DNA of 64,000 bases from Agrocybe praecox (taxonomy: Eukaryota > Basidiomycota > Agaricomycetes > Agaricales > Agrocybaceae), in contig OZ024843.1 in NCBI GenBank assembly GCA_964017145.1, positions 2,781,001-2,845,000 of the forward strand. Reading direction: 5' to 3'. Every line of letters starts with the position of its first letter. Position 1 is the first letter of the stretch. The position numbers and the translations under genes are program-made. A model generated the notes under the pieces. The model was given only the letters and a program-made list of their open reading frames with translations. It made no database searches and was not told the origin of the DNA. Below are positions 23,724 through 36,100 of this stretch, one piece after another.

Positions 23724-25848
23724 ATGCCTGCGATACCCGCCTTCCAGTATGATTCAGATAAAGACGTTTTCGACCTCTTAGAGCGACAATTCAGCATTGG
23801 CGAGGATGTCCTCGTCGGGCTCACCAAGGCGTTCCTCGAAGAATTCAAACTTGGCCTGAGCGAGTACAATCACGATATGGCGATGATGTGAATGCGCCGC
23901 TTCACGTTCTCTGAGCTCGATAACTAACGTCTACTCAGTCCTACTTTCGTCACTGGAGTCCCTGATGGTACGGAAACAGGGTATGTGTGTCCTAATTCTC
24001 GAAAAATATTGGAAAATCTAAGCAAGATTCAAATTCAGTACTTTCCTCGCCCTCGATCTTGGAGGCACCAATCTGTGTGTATCTTCATCCTTGTCTACCC
24101 AATCCATCTAAAGCCTATCCCCGCAGGCGGGTGTGCGAGGTTGTTTTGAACGGCGATAAGACCTTCAACTTGGTGCAGCAGAAGTACAGAGTATCGGAAA
24201 CTCTTAAGTCTGGGGAGGCTACAGCCCTGTTTGGTGAGTTTATCCTGTCGTATGATCTTCTTTACCCTAAACCGACATATTTGATTTCGACAGACTATCT
24301 GGCAGATTCCGTTGACGCGTTTTTAACGACGCACGCGACCACATCTTACACATCGCCAACGGAGGAGTCTGCAGGCCCTGCGGCCGATGTCCATCTTGGA
24401 CTGACTTTCTCCTTCCCAGTCGAGCAAACTGCTCTTGGATCAGGAAAGATTCTTACCTGGACGAAAGGTTTCTCGGCTAAGAACGCCATCGGACATGACG
24501 TAGTCAAGCTTCTCCAAGATGCTTTTGACAGAAAACATATGCATGTCAAATGCGTCGCTCTTGTCAACGACGTACGTTTTTACATTTATCCTGATGAAGC
24601 GCGTCATTGATCTTCGCGAATATTATCATATCAGACCGTGGGTGCACTGTTATCGCGCGCGTATCAGGCCGGAGGTTGTATTGCAGGAGCTATTTTTGGT
24701 ACCGGAACTAACGGTGCATACATTGAACAAGTTTGTGAGTTTCTCCTATTGCTCGTTTCTCCTCAAATCCGTCTTTACAAATGTACCTCAACAGCAAAGA
24801 TAACCAAGTTGAAGGGCGGTCCAGCTGCAGAGAAAGGAGGCGAAATGGTAATTAACACTGAATGGGGCGCATTCAACAATTCTGTAAGTCGGTTGACCGA
24901 TGGTTTCATCCAGTCTTTTTAATTGACTCATCAACAGCGTAGCCACCTTCCAACGACACCGTTCGATAATACTATTGATCGTCTTAGTATCAACCCCAAA
25001 TACCAGGCTTTCGAGAAATTCATTTCAGGCATGTACCTGGGTGAAATTGTTCGAAATGTCGTTGTCTCTTTAGTTGACGCGACGCCTCATTCACTGCTGT
25101 TCGGGGGTAAATCTACTCCCCTACTTAACAAACATTACGGTCTCGATACAAGCTTCATGAGTGCTATAGAGGAAGCTTGGATAGGAGACGACAACAGCCC
25201 AGATGCATTCGTTCTTCCTGCTTTGCACGAAGAATTCAAAGAAGCGGCGTTATCACCAAAGGTCGTCAAGAAACTCAACGAAATCCAGGGCATTATGGTC
25301 AAGACCCTCGGATTCAAGGACACGGATGTCAGTCTCAAGGATGCCGCTGTAAGTTTCTGTGTGTAGACCCTATCGAGGACACATCTAATTAGGTTAATAT
25401 GCATAGATCGTCCGTTGGATTTGCTCCTTGGTAGCAAGACGAGCTGCATTGCTGAGTGGAGTGGCAATCGCTACGGTTCTTATTCAGACAGAACAAGCAA
25501 CTATGAAGGGAGAACGCCAGCCATCTAGGGGTCTTAACCAAAGACTGGGTGTTGGTGTAGATGGAAGGTGCATGCTACTCATTCTCGAAACTTTTGTATA
25601 CGCTAACCGAAATCGTCCGTCTTTCTTCCTTAGTTTGGTCGAACACTACCCCAACTTTGGCAAAATACTACGGGAATCTCTAACATTGCTAGTAGGCGAA
25701 GAGGTAGAAAGCCGTGTAGAAATTGGTCTCGCCAAAGACGGAAGTGGTGTCGGCGGTAAGCATAACTTTAGAGCTGCTATCTTTCATTGGAACTTACTTC
25801 GTCGTCGTAGCTGCCCTTTGCGCCCTCATGGCATTGAAACACCAATAG
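23724..25848 (+). CDS. Hexokinase/glucokinase family sugar kinase
   Basis: Phosphorylates glucose at the entry to glycolysis. The start is MPAIPAFQYD at 23724. The ATP phosphate-1 motif is LALDLGGTNLRVCEVVL, the sugar-binding segment is LTFSFPVEQTALGSG with ILTWTKGFSAKNAIGHDV, and the catalytic Asp is in VALVNDTVGALLSRAY. FGTGTNGAYIEQV and INTEWGAFNNS follow. The C-terminal lobe holds GMYLGEIVRNVVV and VGVDGSLVEHYPNF, and the last short exon ends CALMALKHQ before TAG at 25846. The PVEQTALGSG wording leans towards the glucokinase branch, but I would not decide without a tree. At least nine introns; normal length of about 500 residues. Confidence 0.95.
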
Positions 25849-26066
25849 ACGTGCAGTGTTATGCCCATACACACAATGATAGACCCCTTGGGCACCCTTC
25901 ATGCGTTATAGTATATTAAAAATTATATGTAAATTTAAAGGTTCCCGCAAAGCAAGCAGGCCACGGGTGCCCCAAAGTATTCAATTTTCGTGTGTTGGAG
26001 GTTTGGTATTTAAGCTCTATTAAATTAAATAAACATCGTAATAGTCAAAAGTGGTGGATGTACTAC

Positions 26067-27262
26067 CTATTCGTGTCGCCTGGTGTTCTCTCTTGCGACT
26101 CTGTACGCCTTACTGACACGCTTCCAGTCAAGCACAGACCAGAATTCTTTCAACCATGCTTCCTTGCCCCAGACTCCATATCCAGCGCTCATCCAAGCGT
26201 GCTCATAGACGGGAACGCAGAAAAGAGGCAGTAGGACCTTTCCGGCGGACATTAATTTGGGGACCGTGCTTCCTTTAGTATCTGCTTCGCTGGGGCTTGC
26301 GGAATAGAGTGTGTTGTATTGCTGCAACGCATTGCTGGTGGAGTGGATCGAGCGAACGTGGGGGTCAAATGGCCCTCGGGAGGCGGGTGAGCTGGATACA
26401 CCAGAGCCGGGGAGGGAAGGGGCGACGCCTGGTAGAGAGGCAGAGGACATTGGGTTGAGGGGTAGTGGTCGGAGGGGAATGTCGCCGGACAGGCTGAGAC
26501 CAGTTTCCGCTTCACCGATGACAAGGCCAGGAGCGTAGTGGGTGTTCATGCGCGATCTGACGAGTAAAGTGGAAGGGCCAAGAGTGTGGAGGACGGCAAG
26601 GTTTCCGTCCAAGTCTGTTACCATCCAGACCCATCCATTCGTGAAGAGTCCCATGGCTGCAGCAGAGAAAGTGGATTTTAGTCGGAGGAGGTCTCCATAG
26701 TTTGCGCGAATCCTGTCTAGTAATTCTTCTGAGATATGTCGTTGGTGAGAATTGATTTCTGAATCTTCAGGCAGTGGGGCCTAGCAATCAGAGAATATGA
26801 CGCGTTTAACACGACGAGAGCAAATTAATAGTAGGGACTACACACGAGTTGTTCCAAGAAGAAACTGTTGTTCAATGCTAGCACAGCGTAGTTGAATGCA
26901 AGTGTTCGCTCTCGCATTTGCGCATATCGGACGACAGTGTTTGCTACACTTGAGTGAGGTTCTATTCTGGCTTCAGCTACAAAAGGAGAGAACCGGACGT
27001 GTCAGTATGCTGCACGGGCCCAATGACGGGGTAGTGGCGCACTTTTAAGCTCCTGGTTCAGCCGTTCGAGCAGACCGTCCTGGTATTCGAGCAAAGTCTT
27101 GAGAGCTGGCGGTGGCAAGAAATTTCCAAGACCCTGCTCGACTGGGTAGTCTAGTTCCCTGCGCGTATGGATAAACCGTCTACCACAGTTCGACGCGAAG
27201 TTGGAGAGGAGTTGCGAGGATCTCGGTGTATTTGACGAGAGAAGACGGAGACAGGATGCCAT
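26067..27262 (-). CDS. Mitochondrial small-ribosomal-subunit protein with a superoxide-dismutase fold (mS42/mS43 type)
   Basis: Starts MASCLRLLSSNTPRSS with an Arg/Ser-rich mitochondrial presequence. RRELDYPVEQGLGNFLPPPA then matches the start of the Fe/Mn-SOD-like mitoribosomal family (Rsm26/Mrp1 relatives). The middle exon reads YAQMRERTLAFNYAVLAL, NNSFFLEQL, where true SODs carry the metal-binding H-x3-H-x2-F/W. Here the histidines are gone, which fits a structural role. GLFTNGWVWMVTDLDGNLAV corresponds to the second SOD domain, interrupted by a Pro/Ser-rich loop. It ends VYEHAWMSAGYGVWGKEAWL and a basic tail. It is divergent to OST2 across 223 bp. I cannot tell mS42 from mS43. Confidence 0.85.
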
Positions 27263-27485
27263 ATTGTAAGAAGAAGGGAAAAGTGGCCAGGCCTGTTTTA
27301 AGTGGTATCAAAGGAATATTACCAGCTGGCGACACTGACCCGAGGCTCGAGCAGACTTTTTTTTCGGAGAGCGCGCCTGAGTGGTTGGTTGATGATGTTT
27401 GGCAACAGCTTCTGACTTCCCCGCTCAACCGCTTTCGGTGATGATATCCAGGAGCCACGTCGCGTTCTCTCACTCTGTCCTTACA

Positions 27486-27954
27486 ATGCCTCCAAAACCA
27501 GCCCGTACTCAGTCTGCAGCTCCTGCCAACGCCTTCCAAACTCTCTGGAAGGCTTACAACGATAATACCCCTGACAGACTCAAATTCATTGATGCTTTCC
27601 TTTTCTTCCTGATGCTCTCCGGCATTGTGCAATTCGCGTATTGCATTCTGGTCACCAACTTTCCTTACAATGCGTTCTTGGCAGGGTATGTCGGTATGCG
27701 ACATATTTGCACTCTGTTGCTTACAAAAATACACAGGTTCTCGAGCAACGTCGGGCAATTCGTTTTGGCTGCGTCATTACGCTCGCAAGTGAACCCAGAA
27801 AACAGAGACGAGTTTAAAGATGTATCGCCGGAACGGTATGTTTGAGCTTTGCACAATAGCGATATCTATGATTTAACTCGACTTTAGAGCATTTGCAGAC
27901 TTCGCTTTGGGTTCGATAGTCCTGCACTTCTTTGTATACAACTATCTGGGATAA
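27486..27954 (+). CDS. OST2: Oligosaccharyltransferase subunit Ost2/DAD1
   Basis: ER membrane subunit of the complex that transfers N-glycans to nascent proteins. About 121 residues: an N-terminal cytosolic arm (MPPKPARTQSAAPANAFQ), LKFIDAFLFFLMLSGIVQFA, then NFPYNAFLAGF across an intron, NVGQFVLAASLRSQVNP, and the terminal helix FADFALGSIVLHFFVYNYLG. The length and the C-terminal NYLG are typical of DAD1. Two introns (after AFLAG and after SPER) are in phase. It converges on the DUF1748 gene 135 bp downstream. Confidence 0.96.
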
Positions 27955-28089
27955 GCGCTGGAACAAAATATATTTATGAGCTTTCATTGTCTTGTTTGTC
28001 GTTTCCGTTAGTGGAAGCACGGTGTGACGGTAGGAGATAGCGACAGAGATGGAATATGGAATTTTATCATCGTTGAACAGGTGAAGCGG

Positions 28090-28586
28090 TCATGATCGTT
28101 TTCTCTCAAAGGATGAAGAGCGCTGTTAGTAAAGAATGAGCACGCTGGGTAATAAAGATTTTGTTAAACTACACACCCCGAATACGACCACGGCAAAATC
28201 GAAGGCGTACTCGCCTATGTTTTAAGAATATTAGGGAGTCTTTCCAAGCGACCATCAAATGCGGCTCACCAAATTCCAGATATGAGTTCAAGAATTCTGA
28301 ACATGGTATAAAGTCAAGGTCCAAGGAGGCATTAGTCGAGATAGAAAATTAACGTACGTCGAACGTCTTTGTTATGAACCTGTGCTAGAGCTGGCCTATT
28401 CCGTAGTCAGTACACGACTCAAGGGGAATGAACATGACGCACGTAAGGCCAGTGGTACGCTTCACTCCTGCGAGGAAGGCGCTAATGAGAATAGCATCGA
28501 TACCAAGGTGCACTGGTTCATTTCTGGAGGTCAGAGGTGACCACGAGACGTGTCAAGGTTGTTAGCTCACCGAGCTTTCCAAGCAT
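28090..28586 (-). CDS. DUF1748-family fungal microprotein, 73 aa, six exons
   Basis: Assembled by hand because every exon is tiny. Product: MLGKL / VHLGIDAILISAFLAGVKR, TTGLTP / ALAQVHNKDVR / QFLNSYLEF / GEYAFDFAVVVFG / RSSSFERKRS. All five introns have GT..AG ends and the phase is kept throughout. The pattern (hydrophobic N-terminus, VKRTTGLTP, then the FERKR ending) matches the DUF1748 family of about 75-residue, probably mitochondrial or membrane-linked fungal proteins of unknown function. The stop is TGA at 28090-28092. Only 222 coding bases are spread over 497 bp. Confidence 0.87.
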
Positions 28587-29031
28587 TGTAGGTTGTGGAA
28601 GTTTCAAGGGTGGATATGCTCAAGATATGCTAGTCAAAGCAGGTGGTTGAAAGCAAAGTTTGGCAGAAACCGCCAAGCAGCTAATGACCTTCCTTTTTTG
28701 GCGGTAAATACATCCGCTCATGACCGAACAGGACAAATACAGCGAGCTCAACCCTGATATCACAGCAGGATTTCTGCAACACTAACTAGGAATATATACT
28801 GCGTCTACAGGGCGTTCTGGGCAATTCATTATTACTGCGCGAGCTTATGCCTACTTTTAACCGCATGCACGGAGTAGGGGGTGGATAACGTAATCGATAA
28901 CCCAATGAGTCTGTGTGTTATGTGGCAACGACGTCTCCGCATTTCTAACTTGTTCTGCCACTATCTCTTGGCCCAGTGCATTGTGTTACTTTCCACCTTC
29001 TCATTATCGATTCCGTGGCAGTTTGTGGACA
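28587..29031. other. Divergent promoter region, DUF1748 gene and GPC1
   Basis: 445 bp between two start codons facing away from each other. No exon or repeat seen. Confidence 0.5.
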
Positions 29032-30865
29032 ATGGCATCGTCGAGGCCACCGTCACCACCTTCTATGATGGGCAAAGGTTATTTTTCCGCCCCATTTGAA
29101 CGCTTTGTGCGCGACGATGCGTTCCAATTCGACCAGATAACTAGCGCCTTTACTCTTCTTGGTGCGCTTCGACCCTTCCTTCCCTCGCGCTATGTGGCAC
29201 TCAACTCACGTCCTAATAGACACCGTCGAAACTTACTTTGATTCCCATGTCGACTTGCTCCAACGGAAACTCCAGAAACACAGTGATCGCCTCAAAATGA
29301 AGGCCGAAGAGGCGTTCAAGATCAACAACCTTAAAATCAAGGATTTGAAAATCAAAGATCTTTCGGGAGACATTTTGGCGGAGAATTTGGAAAAAGAACT
29401 CAAGAACTTCAAGCTCAAGGTACGTTATACTTGTTGGTATTCTAACCCGACGCATCCTGACGCGGCCCTATAGCTCTCAACACGCGTCGCTTCACTTTCG
29501 ACGTCCTGGCAGTCCGCAAAGGTTGTCCGAACGCGCGAAAAGGTTTCATTTTTCTTCGGCGTGATGACACTTCTATTCTCTGCCCTTATATTTGGAATAG
29601 CTCCACAGTGCGTAAACCCTCTATCTTCCACGTAAATATTGACGCGTTTTTTTTAGATGGGTCCACGTAGCATATACCGTTATTGGGGCATACTTTTTGC
29701 CACTCCGGTTCTACCAGTACAAGAAACGCGCCTGGCATTACTTCCTCTTCGATCTTTGCTACTACGTCACGATTCTTAACTTTGTCTACTTTTGGTTTTT
29801 TCCATCAAGTCCTGCTCTGTTTGTGGCGTGTTACTGTCTCTCACACGGGTCCCTGGCAAGCGCTGTGATCACCTGGCGTAATAGTTTGGTCTTCCACGAT
29901 CAAGACAAAGTCATTTCGCTGTTTATCCACATATACGCGCCTTTCACGTTTACTGTTATAAGGTATGCTCAAAGTTAACCCATGTTCTATTCGTATTCCT
30001 TACATAGCTATCAGGCATTTCTACCCAAATGCTGAGGAACGGTTCCCTGCTCTGGCTGAAGTCCGCGAATTGAACCCATGGAAGGCTCTTGCACTGAGTG
30101 GTGCTATTTGTGAGCAATCTCCAAAAAGTCTACGAAAATCCTCTCATTCGCTTTTTAGACGCAATATGGCAAATTCTATACTGGAAGGTCAGCTATATAT
30201 GCAATCAATTGAACGCTCTTAATTAACGCACCTAATCTAGTTCCTCCTCGTTGACCGACGCGCCAAGATTGAATCCGGACAGCGCACAACTTCCTTTTCC
30301 TTCCTTCTGAACGACAAGCGCGGTGCAATTGGCCGCATGCTCTCAGCTGTTCCTGCACCCTATCGTGAAGCCTCATTCATGTCGGGTCAATTTGGTAGGC
30401 ACATTTTACCTTCCCCGTTCCTCTCGTACTAAATGGTAACGCAGTGTATGCAATTTTGACCGAACTTCCCGCTGTCTTCCTTCTTTACAACAGCTCTACA
30501 TGGAGTGCAGTTTTCTTGCTCGTGATATTCTCTGTGAGCGTCTGGAACGGAGGCGGCTTCTACATCGAGGTCTTTGGCAGAAAGTCAGTATATCTTCTGG
30601 CTATCTTCACAGATGCGTACATGCTAACAAATAAATAAGGTTCGAGCGTGAACTTGAAAAATTGAGGAAGGAAATCGCCGAAAGTGCAAGTCGTTCAAAT
30701 AGCATCTCAGGAGCCTCGACACCTGGCACGTTAAGTCGAGGCGCTAGCCATACCGACCTTAACTCTCTGGACTTTGGGAAAGAACTAGTTGAATCACTGC
30801 AGCCCGTCATCTCTGATTCCAGTTCAGATTCAACTCCATCAGCAGAAAGCAAGAAAGACCTATAA
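29032..30865 (+). CDS. GPC1: Glycerophosphocholine acyltransferase Gpc1 (DUF2838 membrane protein)
   Basis: Acylates glycerophosphocholine to lyso-PC, part of phosphatidylcholine remodelling in the ER membrane. Starts MASSRPPSPPSMMGKGYF. An amphipathic region follows (TVETYFDSHVDLLQRKLQKH, with repeated NLKIKDLKIKDL), then a run of membrane helices from FFFGVMTLLFSALIFGI onward. The family's conserved block is visible: YQYKKRAWHYFLFDLCYY, CYCLSHGSLASAVITW, and FHDQDKVISLFIHIYAPF. The C-terminal tail after FYIEVFGRKFERELEKL is Ser-rich and acidic, ending AESKKDL. Six or more introns; the 57-bp intron after SAFTLL restores the frame into DTVETYFD. Converges on TAD1. Confidence 0.9.
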
Positions 30866-31279
30866 CACCTTGTCTTTTCTCTCTCTCACCTCTTGTACCA
30901 CTATATTTTCCCACCCTACTTATTAGTAACGTCGTATTATTGATCTCCAAGGGTTCCCAGTGCCACCGATACTCCCTCACGATACTCTTCTCTCCGGTAA
31001 TTAGTCTATTATCATCTTCATGCATATCCATACACGAATATCTTGTACAACATACCCCTGGGTTAGGATTTTTCTCCTCCTATTATGATTTCTTTATTTC
31101 CCACTTTTTTTTATCCTCCATTACGACTTTTAATGACTTAATTTTGTAGCCTTTTCTTTTCTTTTTCGGATTTACATTTTACTCGAAGTCTTTTCGATAA
31201 TGATTTATATTGATGACATTTCTACTTGGTTTTTTGACGACGGCCGATTTTTATCGAGGGAGATTGATAATAAAATGGC
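30866..31279. other. Convergent intergenic region, GPC1 / TAD1
   Basis: Two 3' ends face each other. T-rich, no exon seen; probably the two 3' UTRs. Confidence 0.5.
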
Positions 31280-32868
31280 TTATATCTGTTGTGTCAAAGA
31301 GACCTCTCCATCCACATTGAAATTTTGCCATTCTGTTCCAGTTTTGATCCATCCTTCGAAAGGTCTTCCTTTGCCGTGTAATGTTTCTTTCGCCTCTTGA
31401 TATTCTTTTGAAAATTGTTTCAACTCCATGTATGTCCTTGAGTTACTGGAGCTCGTTTCAATGTCACCCAGGTGAGGAAATGTATGTGGAAATCATACCT
31501 CAACGGGAGTGGGTTGGGTAGCACTTCGTTACAGAGTTTCATGAGCGCTAGTCTGGACAAGCGTGGTCTACGGGTAGAAACCAGTTGGAACGGCTAGTTC
31601 AATAAGATGAGTGATTCTGACATACCGCGATTGCTCCCTATATCGGTGCTTGGGCGATACGCCTCTTTTGATGCCGTTGATGAGTATTTCGACGGACGGT
31701 GTATCGGAAGTCCAGCAAATTGCTGAAATATTACATTATGTTTCTCTTCCCCGAATAATGCCCATATGAGGTTTAGAGCTGTACTTACATTCATTGGAGG
31801 ACGACGAGGATTCTAGGACCGAGCGCGAGTGGACAAAAGGTATATTCGTAAAATAGATATCTGGATGATGGATTGAGAAGCCTTCCGGCAGATCTGGGGG
31901 ACAGACAGTCATTTCACAGATCCTCAGTGCCAAAAGAAAGGAAGGATCGTACCTCCGATCTCACCCAGCCTCGACCAAAAAGCTCGCTCGCAATCCTCTC
32001 GTACAGCATCTCGCATATCTATCGGCACTTCACCAATGGCAATCGAATCGATGTAAAGTGGGTCCAAAACCCGCGATCCCAGTGCACCCTGAATCCCAAG
32101 TACGTTCCACCTCGCAATTTTATCGCTACAAGACATACACAATGTTGGAGGGGAATCTGCGCGTCCTGGTTTCGTACGTAGGACACCTAGACGAGAATAG
32201 TCGTCTCTCCCTCTTGATGCTGCCGAGGGTTCTAGTTCTGAAAAAATCGATGTGCTTTTGAGCATAGCCATTGCTTCGTCTTGGACAGATGCTAGGAAGC
32301 CCATCGACGCGTCGCCACCTGTGGTATACGCGTCGCGTTCAGTTTGGATCTTTGTTCCGTATACGAAGAATGAATACTTACAAGGAAGAGTAGATACATA
32401 TAAGTTAAGCTTTACGTTGTCTTTCAAACGGTATTTGCCATCCTGTCCTTCGACAATCCAGTCGGAAGAGAACGGGCCATCCGTGGCGCACACGCGAATA
32501 ATCTCTTCGAGAAACCACCTCAGCGCAGAACGGCGTGCAAGAACCTCAGCATGCGAATCATGCACTGCTTCACCTCTCGGAGATAGTTTCGATGCCGGTA
32601 AACATTTGGTACCAGTGGCTAGACTGATCACCTTGATCGGTGTTTTTGTGCCAGGATCATTAGTAGCTTGGTCATGGATTGATTCCTCTCGTGATGTTGG
32701 TCTACGTGTAAGAAAGAATGAAGCGATGATAGTCCATTGTGAATGTTGTGGGTTGTAAGAGAAAGAGGTATACTGTTTGAGAATGGTTAGAATAGCCACA
32801 TCGAACGAGATGTCATGTATGTCATGGTCCAAGTTAGGATACATCGGATCGGAATTCGTTTCAGGCAA
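31280..32868 (-). CDS. TAD1: tRNA-specific adenosine deaminase Tad1 (ADAT1)
   Basis: Converts A37 to inosine in tRNA-Ala. Starts MPETNSDPMYPNLDHD. The deaminase core is complete: VISLATGTKCLPASKLSPRG, then the zinc/catalytic HAE in VHDSHAEVLARRSALRWFLE. The second zinc ligand pair is LYVSTLPCGDASMG, formed across an intron, and LCMSCSDKIARWNVLGIQG carries the third Cys. Downstream exons give SIHHPDIYFTNIPFVHSRS, SICWTSDTPSVEILINGIKR and a C-terminal EYQEAKETLHGKGRPFEGW before TAA at 31280. This is the ADAR-like domain only, with no dsRNA-binding motif, as expected for Tad1. Confidence 0.93.
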
Positions 32869-33178
32869 TTTCTTCTATATCTGGCTTTGGGCTAACGTCC
32901 TAACGAAAAAGGCGATCGTCCCCTAATGATATTTGTACTGTTATATGATTGTGTATATAATGTATATATAGTAATGATTTTTGCATATCTAGTGGATGAG
33001 AAATGTTGATGAAAGGGTTGGGAAAGGGGAATAATGCGGTGTGAGTAATGGTAGCCAGCATCCATGAGGATAGATAGTACATTATACATTTTGAGTAATA
33101 GTCCATGCAGTGTGAGAAGCATAAATTTCAAATTCCGAAGAGTTGCAGAAAATAAGAGGGTGCATAGCCCAAGCCAGC
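32869..33178. other. Intergenic, upstream of TAD1 and downstream of the MscS gene
   Basis: 310 bp, A/T-rich with TATATA runs around 32.95 kb. No exon seen. Confidence 0.45.
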
Positions 33179-36100
33179 TTAAGCGTTACCAGCCCCAACA
33201 TTGGCCTTCTTATTTCTACTCTTGCGCACTCTCATGAGCTGTGAAGAGCGGTCCGCAAGTGGGGGCAAGAATCCAAGACTGGGCTTGATTTTCATTGCAT
33301 CATCCTCCGTCTCCCGCCTGAGTTGCTCCATATTCGCGGTGGGCTCTATGGGAGACAAAATATCTTCCGCGGAAGGACCCGTAGGATTGTATGTCATCGT
33401 GACAGGATTGGCATAAACGATGGGACGTGGGGCCTCGTAGCCCACAATTCCAAGTTCGCGGCAGTAATACTGCACAGCAGCATGGAACGCAGTCTTCCTT
33501 GCATTCCGCGTACCCCAGTCTTGCCAATTGCTACGCAGAAAAAAATGCGCACGCCGGAGTAATGAGCCTTAAGTGAACGAAACGAAGAAGTTGAAACGCA
33601 CCCATTATGGCCGATACCAATTGTCAACTCGAGGTACCTCTGGTATGTGATATTTTGTAGGGTAATATTGGTACTCGGCTCGAACCAGCGATTTTCTTCC
33701 GTAGATAACCAATCATTGAGGCATTTTTCTAGGGCGTCTAATTTTGTGAGGGGTGTCTTCCAAGCGACTTGCATGGTCAAGTTCTCGAAGGTTTTGCCAC
33801 TACGTCTAACGTTCAAACTAAAGCGTGAAAACCCCCCGTTAAAAAACAAGTCAAAACGCAGAAAAGTATCAAGAATGACTTACATGAACTGACTGAACAA
33901 CTGACTGTTGAAAAGGTAAGTCTCTGTACCATCTGACCGCGTGAAGACGGTGGCAAATAATCCAACTTTCTTGACCACTAAGTTCTCATCTTCGAGAATT
34001 GATATGAGAACTACGAGAGAGAAAGATAGTCACATAAATAAACTCACCGCCAATGATCACACGATCACCGGTATCGTAAGGACTAAACAAACAGAACTCG
34101 TTAGTCAACATGGAAAAGACGCGACATGAGAGAAATACTTACTGAGTGACAAACAACAACATGATAGCATCAAATGCATTACTGCATGCATTTTTGAAGA
34201 TGAAGCTTAAAGCAATTCCAAGGGTATACAAACTCGTCAACGAGTCGCCAACCTCGACACCAAACACACTGAGAGAGATGAAAAAGAGAACAACGCCAGC
34301 GAAGAACAGTAAGATCCTATCCAGGGTCCTTAAAGCCTCTCCGACATCGCGCATGGATCGTGACAAGAACCGGCGCTCCTTGTATACTTTGAGAAGAATG
34401 GTTTTGATCTCGGCTCGTGAAAGATCTCCATTGTTATCCGTGTCGAAGACTTTGAAAGCTTCTATGGCCGAATCTGGATTTGGGAATGCAGGGTAGAAAT
34501 CTGACGGGATAAGCCATGACCTGCGGCGGTCTTTAAAGCGCATGAAAATCGATCTAGCTAGACGCTAAGAGGCCGGTGTGTGAGAGTGCTTCATAAACAT
34601 CCAAGTTCATAATAAATGACGGACCTTTGCTTCATGTGCAGAATTTACATTCCATGTGAGTCCATCCTTTTCTTCATTCTTACCCTTGATATTACGAGCA
34701 TCATGCAGAACCGCTGACTTAATGACTTTCGCAGCATTTCTCAAAGTTCCATCCGCTCCGCCGTCCACACTCGCTCGAGGCGATCCATGAGGGGGGTATT
34801 TGAACGGATTCAAATTGCTTGGTGTAACAGGCGCAGATGCTGCATACACTTGCCCAGAAAAGGGGTTGAGTGGAGCCATCTCAATGTCCACCTCGTTGCC
34901 GCCTCTTTCAACCGTTTTCTCCTTCTCCTTTTCATCTTCCTGCCCGGCACTCGTCTGACGTAAGATTTGCCGTGAGATCTGCGGTTCATTTTCGTCAAAG
35001 AATGACAGCCTGTTCCATCCTTTACCATGCTTTGAGTGCCTCTTTCCCGAATCGATAAGCGTTTTGTCGTCATCTTCGTTATCCGCATCTTCACCGTCGT
35101 GGCTTAAATGAGAACGATGCCTCGCAGTCGTTTCAGCAACTTTTTTCAAAGCACCGGTAAGCATCTCAGAATGCTGCTTCTCCGAAAGGGCGGGGAACCC
35201 AAGACTGCCGAAGACTGGAGTGCGTGTGCCACTTTTATGATGCATTCCTGTGGTCTTTGGAATTTTTGGCCGGTATTGACGTAGTTTTTCGATGACGACC
35301 AAAGCCTTTTCGACGGCATCTATTCGTTCTTTGTATGCGGTGCGATGAAAGGAGAAAGCTAGGAATTATGTGGCGTAAATAAGGTGCTGCTTTATAGACT
35401 AGCTTGAAGTAGCCGCACCGATGAAGTGTAAAAGCATGCCTTGAATGCACCATATCAAGATCATGAAGAAGAAAAACTCGACCACTTGGGCTGTCTATAT
35501 GAAAAAAGTCTGAAAAGGTGTTCTTTCCGTTAAAAATAGAAACAGAGATACCCTGATAGTGTACCCTGCACGACTTGAAGAGGGACTCGGGATATCATAT
35601 AATCCATATATATGACCAAAGATGATAGCCCAACTGGCGTATGCACTACCTCCATAGAAAGCCGGTTTTGCGGTCTCTTTGACGGAGTCGTATGTTTCTA
35701 TTCTGGTCTTGACATACTCTGATACGTGTCCCCATACGGCTGAGATGATGTAGCGTGCAAGGATGGGAATGATGTCAATTATCATGGCAAGATACCATGA
35801 AATAACTAGGTTCGCTGCTGCCCAGAATAGCCATGCTTGTACGTTATCTCTAACGTACTTGCGGTGTTCTGTTGGATGAGGTTTGTACCAGTAGAAGTGG
35901 ATGAGAATAGCAGGCGCAATTATTATGCCAGCAAATAATGTCGAGCCAAGGAGAGACGAAAACATAAGAGATATTATTCTGCAATGTATGTGAATTATGT
36001 GAATTTATTGTGAAGTGAGAACATACCTCTTTGGACCACAACCTGTTCGTTTCGTTTTTTTGCCCATCTTCTTTTCATACTTTGCCTCTTCGTCGACGAG

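Noticed and set aside
33670..33690. GGTTCGAGCC on the minus strand as a tRNA B-box
   Set aside because: It is coding sequence of the MscS channel (WFEPSTN); no acceptor stem or A-box.
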